64,000 nucleotides of DNA, from the NCBI GenBank assembly GCA_015179125.1, contig WHVA01000534.1:1-64000 (forward strand), written 5' to 3'. Position 1 is the first letter of the stretch. Each line of letters begins with the position of its first letter. Below, in pieces: positions 10,315 to 21,257 of the stretch. Below the pieces are notes generated by a model. It was given only the letters and a program-made list of their open reading frames with translations. It had not been told where the DNA came from and made no database searches. The position numbers and the translations under genes were made by a program. The stretch is from Gautieria morchelliformis. Its lineage: Eukaryota; Basidiomycota; Agaricomycetes; Gomphales; Gomphaceae.

Positions 10315-11578
10315 TGTCAAGATTGGTTTTTAGGTGTTAATATCGTGTATTAGTGAACACAGCGAATGCTTGAATAACTTGTGCAAATAAGTGTGCCGTC
10401 CAGCGAATAAGATGAACCAATAAATGTTCAGAAGATAAGAGGGCTGTCTGAACGGGGTTCGCCCTATCTACCATCGTAGTGAAATAGCCCATGGCACTTG
10501 ACAATGTAATGTGCAAGGTGTCACGGAAAGGGTGTTTAAGTAGCAACAATCCTTTGCCGGTGAAGGCGCTCCTTCGGAGCCCTTTGCTGACAGCACAGCT
10601 AATAGTTCGAAGGCTAAGGTAATGAAGGTGAAGTATGAAAACTCACCAGTGGTGCCTAAGTCTTCCTCTGGTCGAAGATAGAAATCTACAGGAGAGGACT
10701 CAAGATGATGGTCACAGTGAGGTCAAGTTTTGCACAAGATGGACCTATGATAATTGAACTGGGGAATATACATGCGAATGTAAACTACTTATATCGAATG
10801 CTCATATGATATCAGCGAGTAGGAAAGAGGCCGTCATGAGTCAGGGTTGGGTAGGGGTGCGCAGTCAGGGTACAGACTAGATGAAACACGTATACAATAG
10901 AAAGAGGGAGGAGTGCAAATGTGAAATGACGGGGAGAAAGGAGGACAAAGGCACCTATGTACGAAAACACGCATTGCAACCTGCATATATGTTACCCTGC
11001 ACGGACTCTTCGTCTGCTGGGCTGATCCCACATGATCTATGGTCAGGGCATCCCGTCAATGCATCCTGGCCATATGAACACCTAAAATGGTTGTGTCGGG
11101 AAGATGATGGGGCCAGTGATGAACCACCATGCCAGGTAGAGGATGTCAATCGGGTTTGATGGTGTGCCTGCTGGCGAATGATGCGAGTAGCAAATGGTCA
11201 TTCGGCGAATGTGGCAGAGGGTGAATGGAGTGATCATAGAGGAGGTGTGGTTGGAGGACAGGGTGAATCCGGGTGAACACAGAGGAGTTGTGAAAAGGAG
11301 AACAGGGATAGCTGGGTACAAGAAATCTTCGAGTAGTGACAATCTGGCCATAGGAACATCTAAATGGGGTTGAGCCAAGGAGGTGATAGGACCAGTGATG
11401 AACCATCAAGCCGGATAAAGGACATCAATTGTGTTTTGATGGTGTGGCTATGGCGAATGACGTGAGTAGCGAAGATTGTTCGGCGAACTCGGTGAAGGGC
11501 GATCAGAGCAATCATAGAGGTGGAGTGATGAAGCAGGGGACAGAGCTACTGGGTATAGGAAATAAATGCGTCATGACA
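10315..11578 (-). repeat. Solo LTR, family L2 (1264 bp), TSD GTCAC
   Basis: Ends TGTCAAG.. and ..ATGACA are inverted, and the 5-bp direct repeat GTCAC flanks it (10310-10314 and 11579-11583). Removing the LTR and one repeat rejoins element A in register with B. No internal domain or second LTR is present, so it is a solo LTR left by recombination. Orientation is not determined. A second copy of the family lies at 34880-38172. At 1.26 kb it is long for a fungal LTR. Confidence 0.8.
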
Positions 11579-12534
11579 GTCACATTGTCTTCTGCCTCTT
11601 CATCCTATTCATCGTATTGGGATGGTTTGGGTTCCCACTCATCAGCGGGTGCGTCTCTGTTGTCCAGAGATTCATTGGGTTGGGGATCACCCTCACCCTC
11701 GTCATCATTGTCATGCCTCGCAGCCGCTTTCTGTATACCAGACCTGAGTCGGGGGCACTCTGCCTTTTTGTGGCCAGGTTAGCTGCATTCAAACCATGTA
11801 GTGGTGCTTTGACTACTGCTGGGCTAATCATTATGTCAGTTCGATGCTTTTGGCGGCGGGGCCAGCTTCAGCAATGTCCCTGGCGCTTGATGCTGTTTGG
11901 CCTCGGGCAGTCGTCCAGCTTGGGCTGGGTGTGGGGGTGGAGGGCATTGCGACACCCCACTCCTCGGGAACAGGATAGGCCTTCTCAGGCCTGTCTGTGT
12001 TACCGGCTTGTTCGCTGCAAGCTGGGCGGCGCTTGCTGATGCAGCAGCGCTCTCTGCTCGGCACATCCCCATGTTATATCAGGATGCTTCCTCGATCATG
12101 TGGGCTGTTTCAAAGAGCTGCTCTCAGCACTATAGCCCTTTTTGAGGACTTCTTTGCGTGGTGTTTCATGCAGCATGGACACGCACCATCTACAGCACAT
12201 GTAGTCATCTGGCAGCTGTATCATATGTGCTGCATACTTTGTGAGCTTGTTCAGCATCTCCTGAATGGTTTTCGTGCCCTGCATGACTGCGTTGAATTTA
12301 TTCGATGCGTGGTGGTAGGTCAACGTGTGTAGGAACCTTTTGTGGAGGCCCTGCATCACTGCTTCCAGGGTCCAACTGCATATCTGGTGGTCGAAACACT
12401 CCATGTTTCAGAGGAACCACTCTTGGGCTTCACTGGTCAGGTGAGTGCCCACGTAGCTGACCTGCATGTCTACGCTGGCTGGCCCTAGGAGGCAATTCAT
12501 TTTCAGCCATCGTAGGATGGCTGCGACAAAGATC
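11579..12534 (-). pseudogene. Element A gag C-terminal region and knuckle remnant
   Basis: Aligns with B gag from the capsid C-terminus (QSWTLEAVMQGLHKRFLHTL, 12404-12300) through the Pro-rich linker to the zinc-knuckle area near 11750. The stop that ends the main gag frame in B lies at the same relative position, so gag and the knuckle may normally be separated by recoding or by shared decay. Multiple stops and frame changes. Confidence 0.7.
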
Positions 12535-12537
12535 TCA

Positions 12538-12937
12538 CACTGCAGGCATATAAAAGTTTTCTTGTCTGAAAAACTGTTGAAAAAAACTGTAAAGATTTCC
12601 CAAATATTTTTAGTGTTTTTTATGTAAAAAAACTATAATAAAATTTTGTGTTTTTATTAGAATTTGTTGAACAAGAAGATTGTAAAAAAAATTCAAAGTT
12701 TTTTTCAGAGTTTTTTATGGGTTTCTTTGTGTTTTCACAAAGAAACTTATAAAAAGACATAAAAAACCCTGCAAAAAACTTTAAACCTTTTTACAATTTT
12801 CTTGCTCAACAGATTCTAACACAAACACATAATTTTGTTAAGGTTTTTTTACATTAAAAACACTAAAAAAATTTGGAATATCTTTACAATTTTTTGAACA
12901 GTTTTTCAGACCAGAAAATCTTTATATGCCTCCAGTG
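12538..12937. mobile_element. CACTA-like MITE, copy 1 (400 bp), TSD TCA
   Basis: Starts CACTGCAGGCATA and ends TATGCCTCCAGTG, with inverted similarity extending through the GTCTGAAAAACTGTT..AAAAAACTGTAAAGA segment. The 3-bp direct repeat TCA (12535-12537, 12938-12940) flanks it, and the gag of element A continues in register across it. CACTG ends with a 3-bp duplication are the signature of the CACTA (CMC/EnSpm) superfamily. It is AT-rich with no coding capacity. Confidence 0.8.
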
Positions 12938-12940
12938 TCA

Positions 12941-13138
12941 AACTCTTTGAGGTCTGATCCCCTGCGTATGGCTTGGGGTGTGCCAGCTTCACGCCAGCCT
13001 TTGCTAGCACAGACTTCTCAGGGTCTGTGTTGGTGGTGTCTGCTAGCGCCACATGGATCATCCGTGTGATCCTGTCATACAGCTCTTGTGAGCCGTCAGC
13101 CTGATCTGGTATGCCCTGCCCTTCTGTCGGGGCCATTT
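12941..13138 (-). pseudogene. Element A gag middle part
   Basis: The minus frame reads EGQGIPDQADG, ITRMIHVALADTTNTDPEKS and LAKAGVKLAHPKPYAGD, matching B gag residues around 53750-53930. It is bounded by the MITE on one side and a solo LTR on the other. Confidence 0.8.
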
Positions 13139-13527
13139 TGTTATTGGATTCTAGAAGGACATTTCCTAGGGGCATACATTATCATCAATGGATTATCCTC
13201 CTAGGGGCATACATCATCATCAATGGATTATCCACCTAGGGGCACATAGCATCATCATTGACATCATTGGTGATGTATGCACTCCTAATCCAATGTTCCA
13301 TAGGGTTTTACCCCTGTTCACCACTGTATAAGTAGCTAGGGCTTTAGCTACTACAAATCATTGGTTTTAGCCCATTCACTCACATTGTTGAGTCCGGTCA
13401 AGTGAGTTAACAGTGTCCTCACTATCAGTCTCAAGTTCTTTTCCCTACATCTCCTGCGCTCAAGTTAATGCGCAGACTCCTCCGAGTCCTTCCCATTTTG
13501 GCAAGGCAATGAAATAACGAAATAACA
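13139..13527. repeat. Solo LTR, family L3 (389 bp), TSD CATTT
   Basis: Begins TGTTATT and ends AATAACA, flanked by the 5-bp direct repeat CATTT (13134-13138, 13528-13532). It contains nearly three tandem copies of a unit of about 38 bp built on CCTAGGGGCATACATCATC (13166-13260) and a TATAAG motif near 13326. A fragment similar to 13380-13440 occurs inverted at 40850-40925. It is inserted in the gag of element A. Confidence 0.8.
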
Positions 13528-14642
13528 CATTTATCGTTTGCCTGGCTGTGACGCTGCGTGGGGCAGGCCGTTGTTTGCTCTAGCGGGGCCCAGGCCTGGG
13601 TCAGGCTCAGGATCAGAAGCATTTTGTGCTCTTGGCTCTGGGGGAGGCCTGTACCGGGTGTCCCCTGTCAGTCCTGTGTTGCGGATGCACAGCCTGCTGT
13701 TGTAGGCTGCACATGCTTGTCATGCTTCCTGCACGGCACATCCAAGCTGCTCATCAAGTTGCTGAGTGGTGTGGCCCTGGGCCACCACTTCCTTGGCATT
13801 TCTTGCTAGCAGCTTGAGGGCCCACGTATGGAATTGTGCAGCTGCGGCTTCTTTCTGCTGCCAGTGTGTGGCTTCGAGCTCTCAGCTCTCTATCGTTGCT
13901 TCAGAGTCTGGCTCTGAGGAAACTTGCTCTCTGACAAGCTGTTGGATCGTCTTATGGTTGTCCGTGGGGGCAACTGGTTCTCTCTGGGGTTCATTTATGA
14001 ACTGTACGTCCTGTTCAACTGGGGTGGCTGGCAGCAGCATTCACTGCCGGTCCTGTTCTTTCAGTGCTGTGCTTCAGTGGTTTGGCCACGTTCGCTGGCT
14101 GCAGACTGGCACAAGCCTTGACGTAGCATCCCATGTTCCCCGCGCAAGCGAAGGGCTGTCTGGATGTCCTCCAGTGTGGCAGCATCCCATTGCCAGATCT
14201 CCTCAATCGGGTGGACCTCCTTGCTGAACTGCATGAGGGTGGTCACGATATTATCGAGCCACAATGTGATATGCTCATGCTTATGGCCCGTGAGGGCATT
14301 CCTGTGCAACACATCCTGCACTTGTTTGGCCATTGCCTCAGCCGTCTTGTTGTCAATGGCGTGTGTTCTTGAGCTCTTTCCGCTTGAGCTCGAGTATTCT
14401 GAGCCCTGACCATCATCGGGGGCTCATCATTTTTGTCTTTGTCCTCCTTCAGGGACAATGGTCGTCACTCGACTCCACAAGCGGCAGTTCAAGTCTCGGC
14501 TTTGAGCCTGTCTTGAATGTGACGCTCTGCTGTCTGATGACGGCGAGACTTCTCTGCCCTTACCTTTGTCTCTGGGCAGAGGGGATTGGGGGGGAGGTGC
14601 CGGTCCATCACCTGGTGACGTCTCCTCCTCAACCACACTCAG
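13528..14642 (-). pseudogene. Element A gag N-terminal region
   Basis: The minus sequence aligns with B 52640-53720, including segments matching AALMQFSKEVHPIEEIWQWDAATLEDIQTALRLRGE-like sequence (about 14230-14120). The same coiled, charged N-terminal gag is broken by many stops here. Confidence 0.65.
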
Positions 14643-15288
14643 TGTTACGACTGTCCATTTCCAATTTTCCGACCATCAGTTCTGCACACCTTCTGCCCCT
14701 CCAATAATTCCGATATTCCGCCCCTTGTTCTACTCCCTTGTTCTTTCGACTCTATTACTCGGACACTCCGGACACACTTCATTGTTCATCAAGATCATAT
14801 ATCTGGTCACCCTTGTAGTTCGTTGTCAGATATGTTTTCCGACCCCTTGTTCTTTTGCCATTGTTTTACCTTACCCTGAACCCCCCTTATAGTCCCATTG
14901 TTCCCAATCAGTTAGTTCCCACGTATGTCTACCCGACTTCCGCTCCCCCTGGAATGTGCTTAGTACCATACCATTACCTGTTGCTTCTGCTCTTTGTATA
15001 AAACCCTCTCATGTATGTCTCCGTTTCTGCAATCAGATAATCACCTTCGATACTTGATTTCCTTCGCTCCATCTCCTGTTCTTAGCACAGCAAGTCTAGC
15101 AAGACCTCTGTCTCTCCGCCTTCTGCCTCAGTTCCAACTCAAGTTCCAACCAACCCTTAGTTCAATACTTTCCGTCTTCCGACCCATTTCCAAAATACTT
15201 AGGATGATAGTTCATCAGGGGTGCAACCCATAAGTTGAAGCCGCTGTCCTTTCCAGTTCCGACCTAGCGGAAATCTTGATACGTAACA
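14643..15288 (+). repeat. Solo LTR, family L1 (646 bp), TSD CTCAG
   Basis: Starts TGTTACG and ends CGTAACA, a perfect 7-bp terminal inverted repeat, flanked by CTCAG on both sides (14638-14642, 15289-15293). A TATA-like motif (GTATAAAA) lies near 14996. The same LTR occurs solo at 38541-39191 and, in the opposite orientation, as the 3' LTR of element D at 45462-46107, which identifies D as the parent family. Confidence 0.9.
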
Positions 15289-15826
15289 CTCAGCGAGATG
15301 TGTTTGGGATTTTCCTTGCCTTCGATTGGGGAGATGAGTGCGGTGAGATCTACAATCTCTCCATCTTCTGGCGTCCTGGATTCTTGGTCCAGGGTTGCAT
15401 CAGTCATTGTGTCGCTAGGCTGCACCTGGGGTGTGGTCGGTGAGCTGGTTGCTTGGGCCCATCTTCGACTGCCTGGAATCATCACGCTTGCAGCCAACAG
15501 TAGAGGGTCTACTGGATGGTCTCAACAATGTTTAGTCGTCGACGCAGCAATCTTTTTCAAGTTGCTCTGAATCCACAATCGGTTGGTTTCATGGCGATCA
15601 ACCACAGGATAGTTCAAAAAGGTGTAAAGATGTAGATCTTAATGCCTTGTGTCACAAGAGCAGACAGAACTTGACCAATGTGTGGTATTCTGGATGCTAC
15701 GTAGTGACAGTGTAAGGTAAGATGTGGTTGGTAACCGCCAGCTGGGTCCCACGCATGAACTGTACAGTGGGTCCCTAAGGATCCCACTGGTATTAGCTAA
15801 GCAACTATGTACATAGGTTATGTACA
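15289..15826 (-). repeat. Element A gag start and 5' LTR/leader
   Basis: The gag N-terminus (MIPGSRRWAQATSS, TDATLDQESRTPEDGE) reads on minus from about 15485 to 15289. Upstream, 15500-15826 aligns with B 52088-52440, including ACACCTTTTTGAACTATCCTG and GTAGACCCTCTACTGT. On minus it begins TGTACATAACC at 15826. I place the LTR at about 15530-15826 by analogy with B. No second LTR is in the window. Confidence 0.6.
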
Positions 15827-18178
15827 CAGATGGAGGGCACACTAGGGTACCGACACTCACAGCTAAGCATGAGGATGGGACGAAGTGAGTAGCTGACACT
15901 AATGAAGAGAAGGGAGAAATGTTCTTTCAAACCTTCTTTCCAACCACAAGACCAGGCAGTGAAGCCACTCCGCAGAACCCACAGTATCCCATGAACTTGT
16001 GAATATGAGCCCATCACCAATGAGCAAATCAAAAGAGCCGTCAGCAGGTTAAACTCATTCAAAGCCCTGGGAATTAGCGGTATCCCCAACGTGGTCATAA
16101 AGCAGTGCATTGGCACTCTTCTCCCCTACCTAGGACCGCTCTTCCAAGCAACCTTCAGTGTGAAAATATACCCTGACAAGTGGAGAGACTCTATAACACT
16201 AGTGCTCCGAAAGCCAGGCAAGGCGACTACACAGTCCCAGGTGTGCACTGACCCATCACACTCCTTGACATGATAGGGAAGGTGCTGTCTGTGTGTCATG
16301 GAGGACCTCATCAAAATGATGGAAAAGTATTACATACTCCCAGACAACCACTATGGATGCAGACCAGGATGCACAATGACAGACGCCATTCACTACACAG
16401 TCACCGCTGCCAAGGGTGCCTGGAGATGAGGAAATGTGCTGGGGACCTTTTCTTAGATATCAAAGGTGGTTTTCCAAGCATAGTACTGGGAAGACTCGTG
16501 CACAACATGTGCAGCGGAGGCATACCAGGAGAGTACACCAATTGGATCAGGCAGAAAGTCCAGGGCTGCTGAACAACAATAAGCTTTGACGCCTACAGCA
16601 CGCAGATGTGGGAGATAGGATGAGGCATGGACCAAGGCTGCCCACTCTCAGCTATTGCCTATCAGTACTATAATGCTGACCTAGTTGAAATTGCAAACCA
16701 CAAGAATGGTGAGGATTGCATGGGATTTGTTGATGACACCACCCTGATGGCAAAGGGAACTGACTTCCATGAAGCCTATAGCAAGCTAGTGGACATAATG
16801 ATGAGGAGAGGCGGTGCTATGAGTTTGGCAGAAACCCATGAGTGTCATTTCGCAGTGGAGAAGTTCACACTAATTGGCTTCACCAGGAGGCGAGAGAAGG
16901 ACCCATCACATGTCAAGAAGACAAGGCCACTGGCATGTCCCTCAATAAAATTTGGCGAACACACAATAAGCCCCTCTATCTGGCACAAGCTCTTAGGTGT
17001 CATAGTAGACCAGGAGCTCCGTTTCAAAGAACATGCCAATTACGCCTTGGCAAAGGGTGAAAAATTCATGGGGCAATACAAGAGGCTAACCACCACTGCA
17101 GGCATATAAACATTTTCTTGTCTGAAAAACTGTTGAAAAAACTGTAAAGATTTTCCAAATATTTGTAGTGTTTTTTATGTAAAAAAAAACATAATAAAAT
17201 TTTGTGTTTTTATTAGAATTTGTTGAGCAAGAAAATTGTAAAAAAATTCAAAGTTTTTTTCAGGATTTTTCATGGGTTTCTTTGTGAAAACACAAAGAAA
17301 CTTATAAAAAGACATAAAAAACCCTGCAAAAAACTTTAAACTTTTTTACAATTTCCTTGCTTAGCAAATTCTAACAAAAACACAAAATTTTGTTAAAGTT
17401 TTTTTAGATTAAAAACACTAAAAATTTTAGAATCTCTTTACAGTTTTTTGAACAGTTTTTCAGACCAGAAAAAATTTTTATGCCTCCAGTGCAAGCCAAT
17501 CAAAGGGGTGGCGGCCAAGCATATGCGCCAATTCTATCTAGCAGTCATGGTACCAAGAATATTGTATGTGGCAGATGTGTTCCTCATACCGAGCACAGCA
17601 CACAACAAAGTGTCAAAGGGACACATCAACAAGCTGTCTAGAATACAAAGACAGGCTGGACTGATGATAACAGGGGCTATGAGAACAGCTGCTATGGATA
17701 TTGTAGACACACACGCTAACCTACTGCCATTCTGGCTGCTTGTAGCAAAGGTCATTCACTGAGCAGCCATATGCCTAGCATGCCTCCCGGATAAGCACCC
17801 ACTCGCACCTAAAGTTCAGAAGGTGGCACGCCGCTAATTGAAGAAGCACTGGAGCCCTCTACATGAAATCATGTGAGCCTTCAACATAGAACCGCACAAG
17901 ATGGAGAAGATCCAAACAGTTACCTACAGCCCAAAATGGACACCTACATTCAACATACGAATACCCCCAAATGAGAGCCAGGCAATCGCAGAGGTAGCAG
18001 CCAATCAGACCAGCGTGCAGATCTTCTTGGACAGGTCATGCATGGATGGGGGAGTTGGAGCGGCAGCGGTGCTCTACAGGAATGGGGTAGAGGTGAAAAC
18101 AGTGAGGCTGTACCTTGGAATGGAAGAGGAACACACTGTATTAGAGGATGAGGTAGTTGGGGTAGCCATAGGAGTGAA
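15827..18178 (+). pseudogene. Non-LTR (LINE, Tad-like) RT and RNase H remnant
   Basis: In order: an N-terminal RT block (NEQIKRAVSRLNSFKALGISGIPN, LFQATFSVKIYPDKWRDS), the fingers block (LPDNHYGCRPGCTMTDA, about 16330-16400), SDIKGGF-PSI (the first catalytic Asp block), MDQGCPLSAIAYQYYNADL (16627), FVDDTTLMA (the xDD pair, 16726) and VDQELRFKEHANYALAKG. After a MITE at 17094-17491 it continues with the thumb (AAKHMRQFYLAVMVPRILY) and an RNase H block starting VQIFLDRSCMDGGVGAA (18000). Many stops; truncated at both ends. Confidence 0.8.
17094..17491. mobile_element. CACTA-like MITE, copy 2 (398 bp)
   Basis: Nearly identical to the copy at 12538-12937 but in different flanks, here the RT thumb of the LINE. 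It starts CACTGCAGGCATA and ends TATGCCTCCAGTG. The flanking triplets are CAC and CAA, a probable 3-bp duplication with one change. Removing the element and one triplet restores the LINE reading frame. Confidence 0.8.
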
Positions 18179-18854
18179 CTGGAGCTGGTGCCTGCAATCT
18201 GGATAGACACAGAAATAGTATGTAATGCCGTTGACTTTGGCTTAATAACACTTTTAGGTCAAATATAGTCATGAGGGTGCCGACTTGCAAGAGGCTGTGC
18301 TGTGGATGTGTGGAGAATTCCCCGGAAGTAGCAGTGGAAGGCAGGGTATCAGGGCAATGAAGTTGGTCGGGCACATGAGGCACAATATCACTATGAAACT
18401 TGGAAGCAGCACTGGTGAGGTCTTCTGTTTTAGCATATCCAATGCACATGATCAGTTACTAGTCAGGACTGGTGATACAGGATGCTCTTGTGAATTGGTT
18501 ATATATATGAATTATATCAATGTTATGATCACTCAGTAGTGAGTGAGCCTAGGTGCCTGTCCCCTCCCGGGTGTATGCACCTCCTGACTAAGCTTGGGGT
18601 GGACACTCAGATGACATTCCATACAGCCAGTGATAAAACATTGTTGAACAAGACAGTGATAAGCTAGAAGTCTTCGATCTCTGAGTAGTAGATAGCAAGT
18701 GGTAGTACTATACTCTCAACCAAGAGTTGAAGTATATAAATGGGAAATAAATCATATGGTGATCAGAGACACATATAGAAGATATTCAAGTGAGAACAGT
18801 TAATTTCTGGCTACCATAGCATACATTCAAAAAAATATTTTTTTTAAATCCTAT
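18179..18854. other. Unassigned AT-rich interval with a short conserved frame
   Basis: A plus frame at 18184-18270 reads VPAIWIDTEIVCNAVDFGL, matching a minus frame near 29260-29345 (VPAIWIATEIVCYVIDFGL). Otherwise I see no gene, repeat unit or RNA; the last 200 bases are AT-rich. Confidence 0.4.
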
Positions 18855-19820
18855 TTATCGTCTTTTAGAGTGAGGCTCTTGTAATACAGATGCTACATTG
18901 TGCCTATCAACCTGGAGTTGCAACCCATCCCTTGTTTCTGTCTCTGCTTGTGCTCCATGGGCATGTCCATGCCTGCATAGGCGAGGTTGAATGTGTAAGG
19001 TTGTTGCACATTGTGCATGCCCATCAGCTCTGCAGTTCCTACCCTTCTTTGTCTTTCCACTCCTCTGGTAGTGAGACGCTCCCATATATGTGCTGCAGCC
19101 TTCCTGTATCATGTATATACTTGAATAGAGGTCTCATTGCCTTGGGTCTTCCCAAGAGCATCCTGATCACCATTGCCCCCTGTTGTAGACTTTTCTGCAG
19201 CTCCCCTCTTTGCTTTCTGTATTTCAGGCATATAAAGAGGAAATGATGTATGGTTTCTACCACTCTCCTGCACGCTGGGTGTCTGCTTTTCCTATTTTGT
19301 GCGGATGCTTGTTCAACAGTATGTGCCCCATTCTAAGCTATATCAGGAGCATTGCCTGCCACCTCGGGAGTTCTGCACTGAGTCTGGCGTACGCTGTAGA
19401 GGGCATGGAAGGGTCAATTCTATGTGCAAAATTCACTCTTGGGGACTTACCAAATAACACTTTGGCCTCCTGCTTATGCTCCTTGTGATGTCCTTGCTTT
19501 GCTGTTCGGCAGCCTCCCTCTGCATTCGATTGGAATGCTCATCTCTTCACTGGAGGCTCCTCTGGTGGCTCTCTTAGCTTCATTTTCTGCCCTCTCGTTC
19601 CCTTTTTTCCCCTTGTGTCCCAGCACCCAATGCATGTGTACCCTCACTCCTGTCTGCCGGTGCATGACCCCTTCAATCTGCCTGTGCAGCGTGTTGACCA
19701 GGTACTGACCTGATATCAGTTTTTCCCTCCTCATCATCCATATGGCTCCCTGGTTGTCTAGACCTATGATGTACCTGCTTGCCCTCTCCATGTTTAGGAG
19801 CTAATCAGGCAGCAGGCTAT
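18855..19820 (-). pseudogene. LINE C-terminal fragment (RNase H and zinc/tail domain)
   Basis: The minus frame at 19791-19474 has an RNase H middle (YIIGLDNQGAI, then HWVLGHKGKKGNERAENEAKRAT, the last conserved RNase H segment with GN..AD-like spacing). The frame at 19263-19039 has ETIHHFLFICLKYRKQR and LFKYIHDTGRL, the conserved C-terminal tail of fungal LINE pol proteins. It is a separate fragment in opposite orientation to the LINE at 15827-18178. Confidence 0.7.
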
Positions 19821-19984
19821 CTCTCAGATCCAGTGCATCCACTTGAAAGAGAAACCCTTCAAGTGCATGACCTGGTACACCTATCACTTGCAACGGGACT
19901 CAGTCTTTATAGATTTGTATAGCGAGATATCAAGCAAGCAAGATACCACTTGTCATGTCAATGCAATGAACTGAGGGAATATAC

Positions 19985-20150
19985 ATGAGTGCACTATCTT
20001 GTATGCAGATCCCTGTCATTCCCTTGATGAACCATCAGACATGCCTTCTGACCACCAGCCATAATTGCTATGCTCATGAAGATTACCACAATAACCACGA
20101 GAAGTGTGACTTCATTAAAAACAAGCAAGTGAAACAAGGTTGGTCATGAC
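19985..20150. repeat. Dispersed repeat R1, copy 1
   Basis: Nearly the same sequence as 39565-39730, including CCTTCTGACCACCAGCCATA and GCTCATGAAGATTACCACAA. Function unknown; a frame rich in His, Asn and Lys is open in both copies, so it may be a transposon fragment. Confidence 0.7.
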
Positions 20151-20320
20151 TTGTGATTTGAGTGGTAGTGTACATGGTAGCATTCAGGGTAGCATTAGCA
20201 AGTGTGTGTACAAGGGATTGTAAATGGTACCATACATGGAAATGTACACAGTAGCATCAGCATCACCAATACATTAGCATTGATGTTGGTGTCAGTGTCA
20301 GGGGAAATACCTTTTTGAGA

Positions 20321-20508
20321 CACTGGAGGCATAGAAGAATTTTCTTGAGAAACACTTTAAAAAAAATGTAGTGTTTTAAAAGTTTCTCAATCCCAAAAAA
20401 AGTGTGATAAAATTGTAAAAAAAGGTGAAAAAAAAAGAAAAAAAACCTGTAAGAATAGTGTAGAAAACTCTCAGAAAAGTGTTTTCTTCCTATCTTTGCC
20501 CCCCCCTT

Positions 20509-20542
<34 letters not shown>

Positions 20543-20660
20543 AATTTCACCACACCTTTTTTTGATTGAGAAACTTTTAAAAAACCCTAAAAATATTTGA
20601 AAAATCCTTACAGTTTGTGAACAATTTTTCAGACCAGAAAATTCTTCTATGGCTCCAGTG
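20321..20660. mobile_element. CACTA-like MITE, copy 3 (340 bp), TSD AGA
   Basis: Starts CACTGGAGGCATAG and ends CTATGGCTCCAGTG, flanked by AGA on both sides (20318-20320, 20661-20663). It contains a long T run near 20510-20540. Inner ends differ from copies 1 and 2 but the terminal 14 bp and the TTTTTCAGACCAGAAAAT segment are shared. Confidence 0.8.
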
Positions 20661-21109
20661 AGAGCATTTCCATACTGGGTACCACTCCTGCATCAACCAA
20701 GTTCCCAAGTCTTCAGCCTTGTTGCTCATTCTGGAATGGGAGGATCAGGGAGAGTCTAGGTATCCACAAGCCACCTAATAACCCAAGCTTGATATTGTTC
20801 AAGGATTTTGTTTACAAAGAATCCCATAAAAGAATCCTTGAAAAAACCTGAAAAAAACTTTGAATTTCTTTACAATGTTCTGGCACTTAATTTTACAAAT
20901 GTTTCCAGATTTTCTCACTCAAGAAAAAGAAAAAAAAAAAAAAAAAAAAAAAAAAACTAGGAACTTCCTCAGAATTTTTACCTTTGGATTTTCTAAAAGA
21001 TTTTCATCTCACAAAAACAATAAAAGAACTATACTTGAAAGATTTTTTATCCCAAAAAATCTTGAAAAAAAAAAGTCAAACTTGTTCTGGGAATTTGTCG
21101 ACCAATAGA
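20661..21109. other. AT-rich interval with homopolymer A run, no gene seen
   Basis: AT-rich sequence with an A run near 20927-20957. It may be the interior or degraded left half of the element that ends at 21257, but no left terminus with CACTG was found. Confidence 0.4.
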
Positions 21110-21257
21110 GTATTAGCAAACTTTGAATTTTCCCATGTGTTTCTTTAAAGTTTGCTTTTGTACAGTTTTATAACACCTTTTTGGGATTCAGAAATTTTTG
21201 GAAAATCTTTACAGTTTTTTGAAGAGTTCTTCTGACCAACTTACTATGCCTCCAGTG
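21110..21257 (-). mobile_element. CACTA-like terminus fused to the left NLR copy
   Basis: On the minus strand it begins CACTGGAGGCATAG at 21257 and shares CAAAAAACTGTAAAGATTTT and AATCCCAAAAAGGTGT with the other family members. It abuts the last TPR unit of the left NLR copy, and the TAG within its terminal repeat (21246-21244) would be the gene's stop codon. The other end was not found. Confidence 0.6.

Larger units (their letters stand above)
6029..15826 (-). mobile_element. Ty3 chromovirus A, decayed and multiply interrupted
   Basis: Collinear at protein level with element B (52088-60244) across LTR, gag, protease, RT, RNase H, integrase, chromodomain and third ORF. Its 3' end is cut by element C at 6028. 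Inside it lie solo LTRs at 10315-11578, 13139-13527 and 14643-15288 and a CACTA-like MITE at 12538-12937, each with a target duplication. Compared with B, aligned stretches show many CG to CA/TG changes; in the integrase core nearly every CpG of B is lost in A. Frames are broken by numerous stops and indels. Confidence 0.85.

Noticed and set aside
20927..20957. A-run as a LINE 3' tail
   Set aside because: No LINE 3' end precedes it and the surrounding sequence belongs to the AT-rich CACTA-like material.
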